Source: Euwallacea fornicatus (taxonomy: Eukaryota > Arthropoda > Insecta > Coleoptera > Curculionidae). Taken from it: a stretch of DNA of 64,000 nucleotides. Below the pieces are notes generated by a model. It was given only the letters and a program-made list of their open reading frames with translations. It searched no databases and was not told where the DNA came from. The stretch lies in assembly GCF_040115645.1 (NCBI RefSeq), contig NC_089550.1:5208001-5272000 (forward strand), in the 5' to 3' direction. This document shows positions 34,055-45,600 of this stretch, piece after piece. The position numbers and the translations under genes are program-made. Numbering within the stretch: position 1 is the first letter of the stretch; every line of letters begins with the position of its first letter.

Positions 34055-37000
34055 TTGGGTGCCCAAAAATGATATAAGAGCAAGCTCCGTAAACTTGTTC
34101 AAACCTGACTCAAATTATCCCTAAAATCATCCAAAATGTACCAAAAACGAATCAATCGGTACCAAGATGTGAATGTGTAGAACACACAAATCTACATTTA
34201 GCTTTCTTTCATGTAAATATACATGTTCGATTTTAATTTTGCTTTTAGTTTCAACTTGACCAAAATGTGAGAGATATCGATTTATGTGCGGCACTGTTAC
34301 ACCTTTTCTTAACCAGTGATAAAACCGGAATACAATTTATTGTATATGAAAAATTCGAAATAAAATGGAAAGAAAATTTAAAACTCCATATAACATAATG
34401 TTAAATTTACTATTTCACCCCAGGTCTGAGATTCTTGCAAATGTCCGTTTATGCCCACGCCCTATTGCTGTAGTGCGGCAAGTGGAAAACGCTATAAGTG
34501 TTAAAAAGGAGTTTTGCTTGGAATGAAAATATGCAAGTTAGTTCCAATTTAACCAACTTCGTATGCATTTTTTGAGATCCCAATCTTGAATATAGAATTT
34601 GAATCTCTGCAAAAAGAGTATATTTCGATTACTCGAAGATCAATTCTCATCTCTCAGATTGAATTCCAAGTGAATTTTTGGTTCATATTTTTCAACTTCT
34701 CGCCAATATTTGGTATAACTAAATATATGGTGACAATTTCTTTGTAAATTCAATTATTCCTAGCTTCAACGTGAGACTATTTTGTTGTGCAACATTGCTT
34801 AAACCTCCACTTAAATCGAATTTCTTAACTGTTCAACCCTCAAAATACAACGATATAATATTTCGTATGCACTATCTAGTCCCATACAATTTTTAATTTA
34901 AAAAACACCCTTCTGCTCTTTTGTCATATCTTATGTTATTTTATGTGTTTTTTTTCTTAGAACCTTATTTCCGCCACGTTTCCGATGAATCGAATTTAGT
35001 AACAAATTTCAACATGAAAAGAGATTTTATACCCATAACACAATGAGTTTTGACCATGAAAGCACCATTTTGTATTGTTTGCAGCATCTGAAGCGGAGCG
35101 GGGAAAAGCTTCAGAGGTGTCGGTGAATTGCCTCTAATAAATATTTACGTAGAAATACTGAACCAATAATTCAGCCTTTATGCAAAGTTTTTTACTTTTT
35201 CTTATTATTTTTGCTAACATTAATTATAGCGAAGGCTCATAAATTAGTTGCTAAACTAGAAGGAAAAATTTGAGCAGATTAAGGCTTCTTACGACTTATA
35301 CCACGAAGCCCGTTTCGGCCTTATTAGGTCCTATCAGTTTGGTTGATCTCAAGCGAATTAACCTTAGGCAGAAATCGGTAGTGTCCCTTAGAAGTATATT
35401 AGACCTGAAGGAGAATATCCTACTAGCGCCATCTGCCATGTTCCTTTACATCAAATGTGCAATTGGCACGAGATGAACTGAACTAGACCTAATTGGGTCG
35501 AAAGCAGTCTTTGTAGTGGTTAAGTTAATCAAACGCTGAGCTAAAGTGAGTAGTAATAGACTTTAATCTTGCCTTCTATCAAAGCTACATATGTTTAGTA
35601 AGCTGTGAAATAGTTGTCATATTGGGCCCTACATTTGACCACATAAAGGAATGGACTGCTTTGAGAAGGGAGAACTCATTAAACTGATATTTGAGTGAAA
35701 TTGGTGACGGGGAGGCAGATGTTTTATAAAATACCCATTATGGAATAGTTTCACTCGATTGTACCTTCGATGCGGCCCATCCTTTTATGTGGATAAAAGG
35801 GCCAAACCCAGTATCAATATCGACAAAAGGTATATTTGCTTCGATGCCCATTAACAGTGGACACATTCAACGGATGTAAGAGTTGTGTAACAGTTGGAGG
35901 TTCGGTGATGGATTCAAGGATGACCTTAACCCCCAATTAAATTTATTTGGAAGGTAGCGGAGTCGTCGAGCAAAAATTCCAACAGGTTTGAAACCGCTGA
36001 TTCTGTCGAATTTGGTCGTTGGCAAAATCAATTTTTAATCTTCGACTTTTGACAAAAATGATATTAAGACCGCATTCACCCACGCTTTAATAGTGTTCGG
36101 CTTTGCGGTTTTCACACCACTTATGCGCATAACACTGAAGGCAATTTATTTTTAATAGCCATAGAATTTAGATTTAAGTAATTGAATAAATATCATTATT
36201 TTTCAAATGTGGCGCCTATAAATCCTCGGAAATAACAAGCTGCGGTTAAATGAAATTAGGTCCAATTTGCGATGACAATCTCCAAACAAATGTATGCATG
36301 TGTAATTTTTTAATCTGCCAGCAATAGAATTTGCATGATAAACATCACGCGAAAATGTCACTAAAAATAACAACACATTATCTGTTGGTGACCGTTGTAA
36401 GTTTATTTGTATTTATTTCCAAAAGATCAGGGTAAAACTGCCAGCGCGATAAAGCCTTTAACTGCGGTTTGATTATAAAGGGCTATTTATGGTACGGTCC
36501 TGACATCGAACCGAGTCAGGACAGTACTAGTAAAATAATGCCTACAATATTTCATTAAACTTTATTGTAACACCCTGTCCGTTGGCCATTATATGGAAGC
36601 AGAAATGATTATTCAGGGGAAATTACTTAGCGTACAATGTGTTTTACCCGTATTTATTGGATAACTATTTCATTCAATAAAGCTCGCATGGAGGACACAT
36701 TCAAAATTATCTTCAGAATTTCCGAGGAAAATGCGACGGAAAATGATATTATCCGAATGCCCTAACAACAGCATCATTAACTTTATGAAGGAAATTTGGA
36801 TTAACGTAATGTTCTAAGTAATGGCTCGAAGCGATTTGTTGAAAGAACTATATGATATATGCGTAGATACTCGGCGGTTAGAAAAATCAGTTTAACTGGA
36901 ATGAACTTTATAATTGAAAATCAAATTTATAATTGACGAAAATGTTCCATTGCTAGCGAATAATTATTGATCGAAATCAATGTCGTTTCCACATAACTTA

Positions 37001-40000
37001 ATTTTTTAACGAGGCAGATCTCTCCGTCTAGACTCACGAGGACGCATTTTGATGGATTGATTATACGTGAAGAAAATGAAAAAAGTTTAGTTGCTATCAA
37101 TTTCATTGATTTAATTAGATTTTAGTCATTAGCAACGTTTCTGATATTGTTAGTTGATTCATCATGAGATCCCATATATCGGCAGTCTTTAATCAAGAGC
37201 CTACAGAAAAATTGAACTAGAAAAAAGTGGTCTCTTTAATAGACTCGTTAGCAATTTTATAGTCTACCCAAGACGGAAATAGATGAAAATAACTATATGG
37301 GTCAAGCTTTTGAGCTCTAGATGCATGGTCTAAAAATGGCATAAATCCATTTGGAGAGAAATACCGTGCGACCTAAGCGAATATCGGGGAATAGAAATTC
37401 TTCGTTTGCGTGAAAATTAATAATGAAGGAAACCAAGTTAGTTAATTAAGAATTTCGGGTCTATGATATTTGCATAGGTTCAACAGTGTTCTTTGTGCAG
37501 TCCGTTTAGCTTATGAAACGGACATCTTTCATTTGCGTGGAAACTGCTAGAGGTACCTATCAAACTATATATTTTGGAAATCCTAATGAAGAGCTTCATT
37601 AATATTTAGAAATAGTAATAAATCGGATATTCCACTAAAATATTTCTGTCATGCTTCATTTTAAATAGTTTTTTTTAACGTCATAAGAAAGTTTTGTACA
37701 ACTTTCATATTTGAGATAATCTTTTAGACCTTCAAGTAAAAAAATTTGAAGGAGACTTTCCCACAAAGACGATGCTCATAGTTCATAGCCGTGGAGAAAA
37801 TTGTGTCCGCGACGTGCTGAAAATTCCATGATTCATTTGCTCTCGCCTGCGGCTCGTACACAACAATTTACGCTCGTATATTGACGATTACTGACCTCGC
37901 ATCGGTAAGGAGCGTGTCCCGACTTAAGTTCACGTTGGGGCAGATTGCGGAAATTGATATAAACAATTTCTGTTGACGTATTTTACAGTAATTCGGGACA
38001 CAATGTATACCGAAAAATATCTTTCCATTTTCCACGCCAACAGGTGCCATTTGATACGCGCCAATGTAAATATAGCTTAGCATATTTGCAAAGATTTCAT
38101 AAAACGGAATAAAGAGATAAACTACCGAATAAAAATTGGATGAGGAACTTAGCGGCATATCTAATACATATCTAATATGGATATTACATTGTGTGCACAT
38201 GTATAAACCAATCTATTCACTTTATTCAAAGAATAACGCGAATAAAGCAAAAATTGGCCCTTCTCGGCGATAACAAAAAAAATGGCGGCTTTCTAGGGAA
38301 AATATGCTTTAGTGTCACGAACACATTTCTATTTAAAGTAGGTAGTTGAATAGCGGTATTGCTGCTGAAGTCTTTGCCTTTTTAATGAAGCCTTTTACGA
38401 GTAAGGGCAAATTCAATTAAGGTCCGCAAATAAACCTTCGCTTAATATAATTATTGTAAATTATGCTTTCTCTACACATTCCTTATCTATCAAATCTTTA
38501 TATTATTTTCACTCACTTTAAGGACCGTAAGTCGTAAGAAAGTTTGTACGGGTTTATTAGAATCTCGTCAAATTAATCGCTTATTGATTTTTCATAAAGA
38601 TAATTAAGATCGGGTTGCTAATGATAGTTATTTTCTTTCACAAACGTTCATGGGATTTCACGGGTTAGTGAATTTTCGTATTGCAAAATATTGTTTCTCC
38701 AACATAATTCAAAATAATGTAGGAAGTAGTACAGTAAGATCCCAGGAGGTGACCTTTCCTGTGCCATCATGCAAAATTGTCGAAGAGAGAGCTATTTCGT
38801 CTAGGAACGAGCCAAGCATGCGCAAAATTGAGCAAACTTTGGGAGCTTTACACCTATTTCTCTTTTCAACTGATGTTAATGCCCAACAAGCTAGAACTTT
38901 TCTTTTCGACTATTAGTGTAGTACATTTATGTTCTAAACTTGATGACATTCGACTGAAATCTCTGGCAAGGCTCCTCAATTATTTCCTCTATTTTCCGTA
39001 TTTGAGACGCATTCTAGTTAAATAGGCGTGAGGAGTTGAATATCTTGAAGGTTTCACAAAGGAATACGGTGCCTACTCTCTACTAGACGATCTCTTATAT
39101 AAACACGATACGAATATATTAGGGATTTCCTGAGAGAACAATACACCTCAATTTTCTATGTTTTGGTTCGTCAAAGTAATTTCGTCAATTTGGAAAGAGA
39201 AATTACACACGAAGTATAAGGAACTAAAGCGTAACGGGTTGACTTTTTCACGCTTTCACACTCGGTCCTTTAAATTAAGCGAAATTTATGTCCCATGAAA
39301 ATGAGACACAAACACCTGGGTTTGCAACAGACAGCTCACAAAATTTAAAACTTTATGCCTTCATGAAGTTTTTTTCGTTTTTGAAAAAACTAAGGATAAC
39401 TTCATCCAGTCGTATAATTATGGGTAATAAACTTTAGCCCCATCTCCATGGTAAACGCCTAGGCGGCGCATCTAGAAACCCCTCAAGGATACTTGTGTGG
39501 ACCTGATAAATTCGTCTTGACCACAAAATTTAAGCGCCAATTCCAGGGTGCACTAACTCGCGGCATCTGCCGAATTCATTTTCGTTAAAAATACTTTACT
39601 AAAAAGTATAATGCAGAGGAATTTCTAATTAACAATTTGTGATTTTACGTTAGTTTTTTATTTAGTCTCAAAGCTACGAGCACTTTCGGTTTATCCTCAA
39701 CCAAACTATTTATTCTCTATTCTGCGTGTTTGTATATTTTAATCTATTGCTGCAGCGTACGTGTCTAGTTTTTGTTTAATTTTCTTTCGGATTTTTTCTC
39801 AGAGGCCAAACCAAATTCCGTAATACAACACTTTAGTCTAATTTTTATAGCTCCCGTGGTCAGATCCTTGACTACGAGCGGTAGAACTTTCCTGAGAAAC
39901 GATGCCAGAATGCCGATGAACCATTTTAACGCATTTCCACGCAAGTTTCTGCCCTTCAGGGTCAAGAATCTGGACCCTCCTGATTTTTTCCTAAGTTTAC

Positions 40001-41030
40001 GTCCTTTCTTTGTTATATACTTTCCTTATAACAATTACATTTTCGGATGCAGAGACTCTTAATAGTTTACATCCAATGAGCCCTGTTCGATAAACCACGA
40101 AAACCCATCGTCTAACAGATCTATCTATTCAGTCAAGAAATTCGGTCATTCGAGTAGTAATATAGTTAATTTACGTCTACGATCGAATTTGTGGAATTAT
40201 GGATTATAACTAAGAGGTTCAAAACGTGCGATATGGACATATTACGGCAAATGGATTGTCATTGCAAGCATGATGATTAATTTGAAATTATAGAAGCTAT
40301 AAATCCTTAACCACTTAACTGAATTAAATTGATAAGTTTTAAATTCAAGCTGCAGAAACAATATAATAAAAATGTTTGTCCCAAATTTCAGTTTTTTTCG
40401 ATTATCTCCGAAACTACTGGAAATTCTTCAACTTTCAAAACAGCATTTCCTTTGAAATGCCATACTTTGTTCCGATTTAACTGACGTCGTATCTTTTATG
40501 ATTGCCGACATCCTCATGGCTGAAAGGGACAGTCTGTGTCCCAGGTGCTAATCCACTACTTTTTACCTCTTCGTCATTAACATTTATCGTAAACCGTTTT
40601 CCACACATTCCCCGTAAGTATTTTTGACACTGTAGTGTGAACTAGTAAGAAAACTAATTTGCAACACTTCTGTGTTTCAAGCCTAGAAATTTTGCACCCG
40701 ACGAGTTAGGAACTCAGTAAAGTTTTTTATTTACCTAATAAATTGCTACTTAGATGTCGGGAGTTCGTAAAATTGACAAACTAATATCAATTTCATAAAA
40801 CTTCAGCTGTCTCCAAACTCGCGTTTGAGCTCCACGTCGTTTGTTTTTATTCAAGAAATTCTCATTACCTTATAAAGGCATTGATCTTTCTGAGAAGACC
40901 TGACCCAAAAGGTTTATCATGAATACAGATAGGCCTCTCTATTTCGCAGTCAATCGTGCTCAATTTGTCAGTATGTCCGGATGTTCGTTATTTTTTTATT
41001 TTGTTCACTGGAGCGCGTTTACATGACGTA
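34055..41030. other. 7-kb stretch without genes
   Basis: I find no transposase, retroelement or exon that I can support. Small items: a hairpin at about 35788-35808 (CCTTTTATGTGGATAAAAGG), the imperfect palindrome GTCCTGAC...GTCAGGAC at 36497-36522, and an orphan AACACCCTGT at 36568. Open frames at 37868-38200 (minus), 38650-38916 and 39772-40062 lack domains and overlap shadow frames. Confidence 0.5.
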
Positions 41031-41289
41031 CTTAAAAATAAAATGCCTTTGTAGTGACCATGGAATTTGAAATACGGAGTGGATATCTAAACGGTATTTT
41101 CCAATCAAATGGAACCAAGTCTGGGCCGCTAACTGGCCAAACATTGTCATTCCATTTAGAAAATATAGACTTCCACTTTGGGAATTTTAGACCATCATTA
41201 TCCAGCTCTCTTCTGGAAATCCATATTGAGTGGAATGAAGGGGCCAAGAAAAGTGATACTCGAGCATTAATAAATTTCTCAATATTCTG

Positions 41290-41397
41290 AGCTAGCGCGG
41301 GCCATAACGCCACCGCTCTGTAATTATCTGGCAGTTCTGGGTTTCTTCTTGTACCAGGCAGAACGCTTAATGATCTTTCATCAAGTTCGTCTTCCAT
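41290..41397 (-). pseudogene. Possible reverse-transcriptase scrap of a non-LTR retrotransposon
   Basis: The minus frame reads RRNPELPDNYRAVALWPALA and then an IEKFINARVSLFL-like segment. This resembles the finger region of jockey/CR1-type reverse transcriptases (PxxYRPIxLLPxLxKxxEKxIxxRL). Only about 36 residues are convincing, and the rest of the frame (down to 41032) shows no RT motif. It is short and may be coincidental. Confidence 0.35.
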
Positions 41398-41399
41398 GA

Positions 41400-42412
41400 A
41401 TTATTAATGGGTTTTCTCACAACTACCAAAGCTGCAATCTGATGCCATTTGCTGGCTTTCTTATTTCGTAAAGTCTCAATAGTTTTTCAACGTCCTGTGT
41501 GAATAGGTATAAAAAGACTCGTTAGGCGAAGTGACCCGAAAAAAGACCGAAGCTTGAGGATCAATCTTTCCAATTGAACAATAACTGTGTTTAAGGTACA
41601 GAATGAAGAATTTTAACCCGATGCCATGGCGTTAATGCTCTTTTCTTGAATAATTTATAAACTAGACATAGATGGGTTTAAAACGAATCAGATTAATAAC
41701 TTACCAGTACTGACGAATTTAAAAAGGCAATTTCTGCGATATATTCCATTTCCATCCGCTGATTCATAACTCGGCTACTGCTATAGTTCATTTTTATATC
41801 CCAATGAAATTTCTCGGATTTCAGTAGCGTTGCTATATATTAAATTTATATTAACGGATGGGTATTCACGTGTTTCCATTGTACTGTCGCGGTTTACATC
41901 CGGTTGTGGTTATAGCCACTGATCGTGACATGTATGCCTGAAAGTAGAAAATAATGGAGCTATTAGTACCTATTAGAGTTCCTATGACAATGAAGGCTTT
42001 AAATGGTTCTTTTGTTAAACCCGTCCCATATAAGATTTAATATAAACCCCGACCTTCCTAGGATAATAATTTAAATTCATTTATTAAACAAAATCTAAAA
42101 TTAATTTTTTTAAGTTAGAAATATGATGTCGTATCATCCTCGTAATTTATTTTCCTTTTAAATGATACTAAGCACCTCACAATTAATATTTCAGGACAGT
42201 TTCACACGTGCCGTTGTGCCGCGAATGGCACACCAGCATATTTCGACTACTATCATGAGGCTAATTATCGTAAATATTTCTCCTGCAGCTTGAGTAAGTG
42301 GGGCTTGTTACACTGAAAATTGCGTCAGTTCCGCTAAATGCGCCCCCAGGCAGTGACGTCGCAGATAACGAAAATTTTCTCATTTAATAAAAATAATTTA
42401 TTCTGCATCTTA
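41400..42412. other. Stretch without genes
   Basis: AT-rich sequence; nothing recognised. Confidence 0.5.
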
Positions 42413-42930
42413 CATAGAGTGTGTCCGGGTTAAGGATTTAACACTTTCGCAAAACCTTTATTTCTTAATCGATTTTGACGTTTTTTTTGTTAATTAGATA
42501 TTCAAAATGCGCATTTGTCTAATGGATACGATCCCTCTTGACCCATAATCATAACCAATTGCGTGCATTTTTATGGGATCAAATTTCGGAAAATACTATT
42601 AGGGCTTTTTTTGGGATAAATACGAAAACAGATTCTTAATTAGAATGACCTAAAACTTACCTGTTCCGATTTTCATTTTTCTACTGTACAGGATTTTCAA
42701 GAAAATCAATAAAACATGTTTTTTACGTAAACAAATTTTAAAATTGGCAAAAAAAATTATTTTAACAATAATTAACTAAATTTTCATATTTTCAATCAAC
42801 CCCCCAAATTCTCGTATACATTTTTCAATACGTCGACGATTATTTTTCAGTACTTTACTTCGTTGTTGTGGAGTTATGCTCTGACAAGTCTCTCTAATAC
42901 GCACACAAAGCTCTTCTCGGGTCCGTGGTC

Positions 42931-43674
42931 TTTTGGTTTAAAGAAACCTTTTAAACCAAAATTTCTTCATTCATTTGAAGCTGGAGACCAAAATCTAAGA
43001 ATGGAGCTCTGTTTGTGGCTCCAGAGTATGTATCAAGATGATCCTAACTTTTAAAAAACATCCTATACACCGAGGAAGCTGCGTTTACGACAAATGGTGT
43101 AGTATCGACACAAAATTGTAGAATATGGAGTGATCAGAACCCGAATTGGATAATCGAATGTAAACGACAATACTCCTCAAAAGTAAACGTTTTCTTTGGT
43201 ATCTTAAATCAAAAGATTATTGGGCCATATTTTTTCAACGAAAATTTGAATTCTGCTCGTTTCCTGAGGTTCTTACAAAATGAGTTTAGCGACGCACTTG
43301 ATGAGCTTCCCCTGAGTTATCACTACAATTTACATTTGCAACTTGATGGGGCGCCCATTCATAATGTGGTTAATGTGAGAAATTGGTTAAATAATAATTT
43401 TCCCAATCCCTGGATCGGACGAAATAGTCCTCTTATTAGTTGCCAACCACGATCTCCGGATATCACACCCATGGATTTTTTCGTTTGGGGAACAATAAAA
43501 AATAAAGTTTATGCCACAAGACCCCGGACCCGAGAAGAGCTTTGTGCGCATATTAGAGAGACTTGTCAGAGCATAACTCCACAACAACTGAGTAAAGTAC
43601 TGAAAAATAATCGTCGACGTATTGAAAAATGTATACGAGAATTTGGGGGGTTGATTGAAAATATGAAAATTTAG
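42931..43674 (+). pseudogene. Transposase, N-terminus replaced by fold-back arm
   Basis: The recognisable frame begins near FLHSFEAGDQNLRMELCLWL, followed by QDDPNF. A one-base shift near 43051 leads to LKNILYTEEAAFTTNG: the first catalytic position is Glu (GAG at 43072-43074) where relatives have Asp. Then KIIGPYFF, the second Asp (LQLDGAPIH) and PRSPDITPMDFFVWG, with 42 residues between second and third Asp, ending in GGLIENMKI, TAG 43672. The DNA-binding half is absent. Confidence 0.9.
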
Positions 43675-43777
43675 TTAATTATTGTTAAAATAAATTTTTT
43701 TGACAATTTTAAAATTTGTTTACGTAAAAAACATGTTTTATTGATTTTCTCGAAAATCCTGTACAGTAGAAAAATGA

Positions 43778-44984
43778 TTCATACCAAAATATTCGACCAT
43801 ACACCCGCTGTTCGCCCTGACGAACAACATACAAACTACGCAACTGGCGGGGGCAAAAACGGCGAGTCTACTAATGGACATTAATAAGGCTTTTGATAGC
43901 GTCTGGCACAGGGGTCTGCTATATAAATTACACAAACTGAAAACACCAAAATACCTAATCTACTTAATCAAAAATCTGCTAGAAAACCGACAACTTCAGG
44001 TACGAATTGACACTGCCCTCTCCTTCTCCTTCTCCCCGGAATAGGGGCTACCACAGGGTTCGCCGCTCTCACTACTGCTCTACAATATATACTGCCACGA
44101 CATATACAACTATGATCTACAGGACAAGGAATATATAGACAAAACATCATACATTTTGCAATACGCGGACGATACAGCGCTGATTGCACACGACAAAACT
44201 ACTAAGAAAGCCGTGGAAAAGCTTCAGACGTTGACAAACAGAACCATGACATGGTTTTACAAATGGAGACTAACGCCAAACGACACGAAAAATCAACTTC
44301 TACTTTCAAATCACCACATCAAAGGCAGCTCACCAATAATAATGACAGGCGGACACACGACTAAATCAAGGAACGACGTGAAGTATTTGGGAATAACAAT
44401 AGACAATAAACTAAAATTTACGAAACACGTACGAAATACTCGACTAGAAATCATAAAAAGGGCAAAACACTTCCGAACACTGACATACAAAGACAAAGGA
44501 ATTAGTATGGAAACCGCCATAAAAATATACAAAATCATATGCAGACTACTGCACTATTGGACTACGGACACGTACTGAGGGCAAATGCAACAGAAAAAAC
44601 AAGCAAACACATACAGACTACAGAACAGATTGCACTAAGACTAATCACAAAACTAAGACACCCCGAAAACCCGTTACACAACCCACCCAACCAATTACTG
44701 TATGAACGCACAAACATGATAAGAATAACAGAAAGACTACGACAACTACAGAATAGATGGAAAAAGAACACCAACAACTCAACTATACTGAGCCCACTTT
44801 GCTTAACGAGACAGACAAGACAATCCCGCCTCCTTTCCCTTCGAGCACCATTTGACCTTCCAGATGTAATGTGATAGTATTTAGTCACCAAAAGATTACC
44901 ATTGTATTACAGGCAGAAAGACCTAACAGGTCGATAGCCTATTTCTGAGGAAATAAAGATTGTTTATATATATATATATATATA
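43778..44984 (+). mobile_element. 5'-truncated non-LTR retrotransposon
   Basis: About 1207 bp inserted in the right arm of the surrounding element. The flanks TAGAAAAATGA at 43767-43777 and 44985-44995 are an 11-bp target duplication, and the uninterrupted sequence is preserved in the left arm (complement near 42670-42690). It starts within the RT domain and ends in a (TA)n tail (44965-44984) instead of poly-A. RT motifs place it in the jockey/I/CR1 group; clade not resolved. Confidence 0.9.
43820..44874 (+). pseudogene. Reverse transcriptase, 5'-truncated and broken
   Basis: The frame contains motif A (LLMDINKAFDSVWHRGL), then after TAG 44042 GLPQGSPLSLLLYNIY (motif B), then QYADDTALIAH (motif C, YADD), and the thumb region (KYLGITIDNKLKF). 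A frameshift near 44540-44550 moves to the frame reading LLDYGHVLRAN and the C-terminal tail to PFDLPDVM, TGA 44872. The endonuclease and N-terminal RT fingers are missing through 5' truncation. Confidence 0.92.
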
Positions 44985-44986
44985 TA
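44965..44986. repeat. (TA)n microsatellite tail
   Basis: About 11 TA units at the 3' end of the non-LTR insertion, directly before the target duplication. It takes the place of poly-A. Confidence 0.85.
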
Positions 44987-45399
44987 GAAAAATGAAAAAT
45001 GAAAATCGGAACAGGTAAGTTTTAGGTCATTCTAATTAAGAATCTGTTTTCGTATTTATCCCAAAAAAAGCCCTAATAGTATTTTCCGAAATTTGATCCC
45101 ATAAAAATGCACGCAATTGGTTATGATTATGGGTCAAGAGGGATCGTATCCATTAGACGAATGCGCATTTTGAATATCTAATTAACAAAAAAAAACGTCA
45201 AAATCGATTAAGAAATAAAGGTTTTGCGAAAGTGTTAAATCCTTAACCCGGACACACTGTATATGATAATATAAGCGTATAAAAATGCCAATTTTTTGTT
45301 ACCATTAAAATATGAAACTACATTTTTTTTTTAGTTTTCGATGTCCCTTTAGAGCGCAGCAAAGCCTATTTGGTCAAACATGAATGAAGCTAAGTCCGC

Positions 45400-45600
45400 G
45401 TCAAATGTGGCGTCGTGCAAACGTCAAATGACACGTTGTACCAACGTCACATGTCACCTTGTGGAAACGACAAATGTAACGTTGTTCAAGTGTCAAATGC
45501 GATGTTGGACTTGTGCCCTTGTGAAAATATCGAATGTAACGTTGCGTAAGCGTCAAGTGTGACTTTTACGTTAACGTATGTCAACTGTGAACTTTTTAAT
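45400..45600. repeat. 23-bp minisatellite, about 7-8 units
   Basis: The units follow GTCAAATGTAACGTTGTNNAA with period 23, starting at 45400; one unit has a 14-bp insertion (around 45505). Units differ by several substitutions. The 60-codon open frame across it (45380-45562) is a by-product of the repeat. Confidence 0.8.

Larger units (their letters stand above)
42415..45261 (+). mobile_element. Long-arm Tc1/mariner-type element with a terminal fold-back, split by a retrotransposon
   Basis: The left end TAGAGTGTGTCCGGGTTAAG at 42415 and the right end complement TACAGTGTGTCCGGGTTAAG at 45261 are the tips of long inverted arms. The left arm is 42415-42930. The right arm is 43520-43777 plus 44996-45261, interrupted by a non-LTR insertion. 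The arms cover the last ~51 codons of the transposase, so the left arm carries an antisense copy of the gene's 3' end, and the 5' part of the gene is missing. A TA follows the right end; the left target base is unclear. Confidence 0.9.

Noticed and set aside
38650..40062. Frames near 38.7 and 39.8 kb as exons of a second host gene
   Set aside because: Overlapping frames on both strands, no recognisable domain and no consistent splice phases.
42863..43587. Repeated MLWSYALTSLSN peptide on both strands
   Set aside because: It is the antisense of the transposase C-terminus, present twice because of the inverted arms.
45380..45562. 60-residue repeat protein
   Set aside because: The frame is produced by the 23-bp minisatellite; 23 is not a multiple of three, so no protein repeat is maintained.
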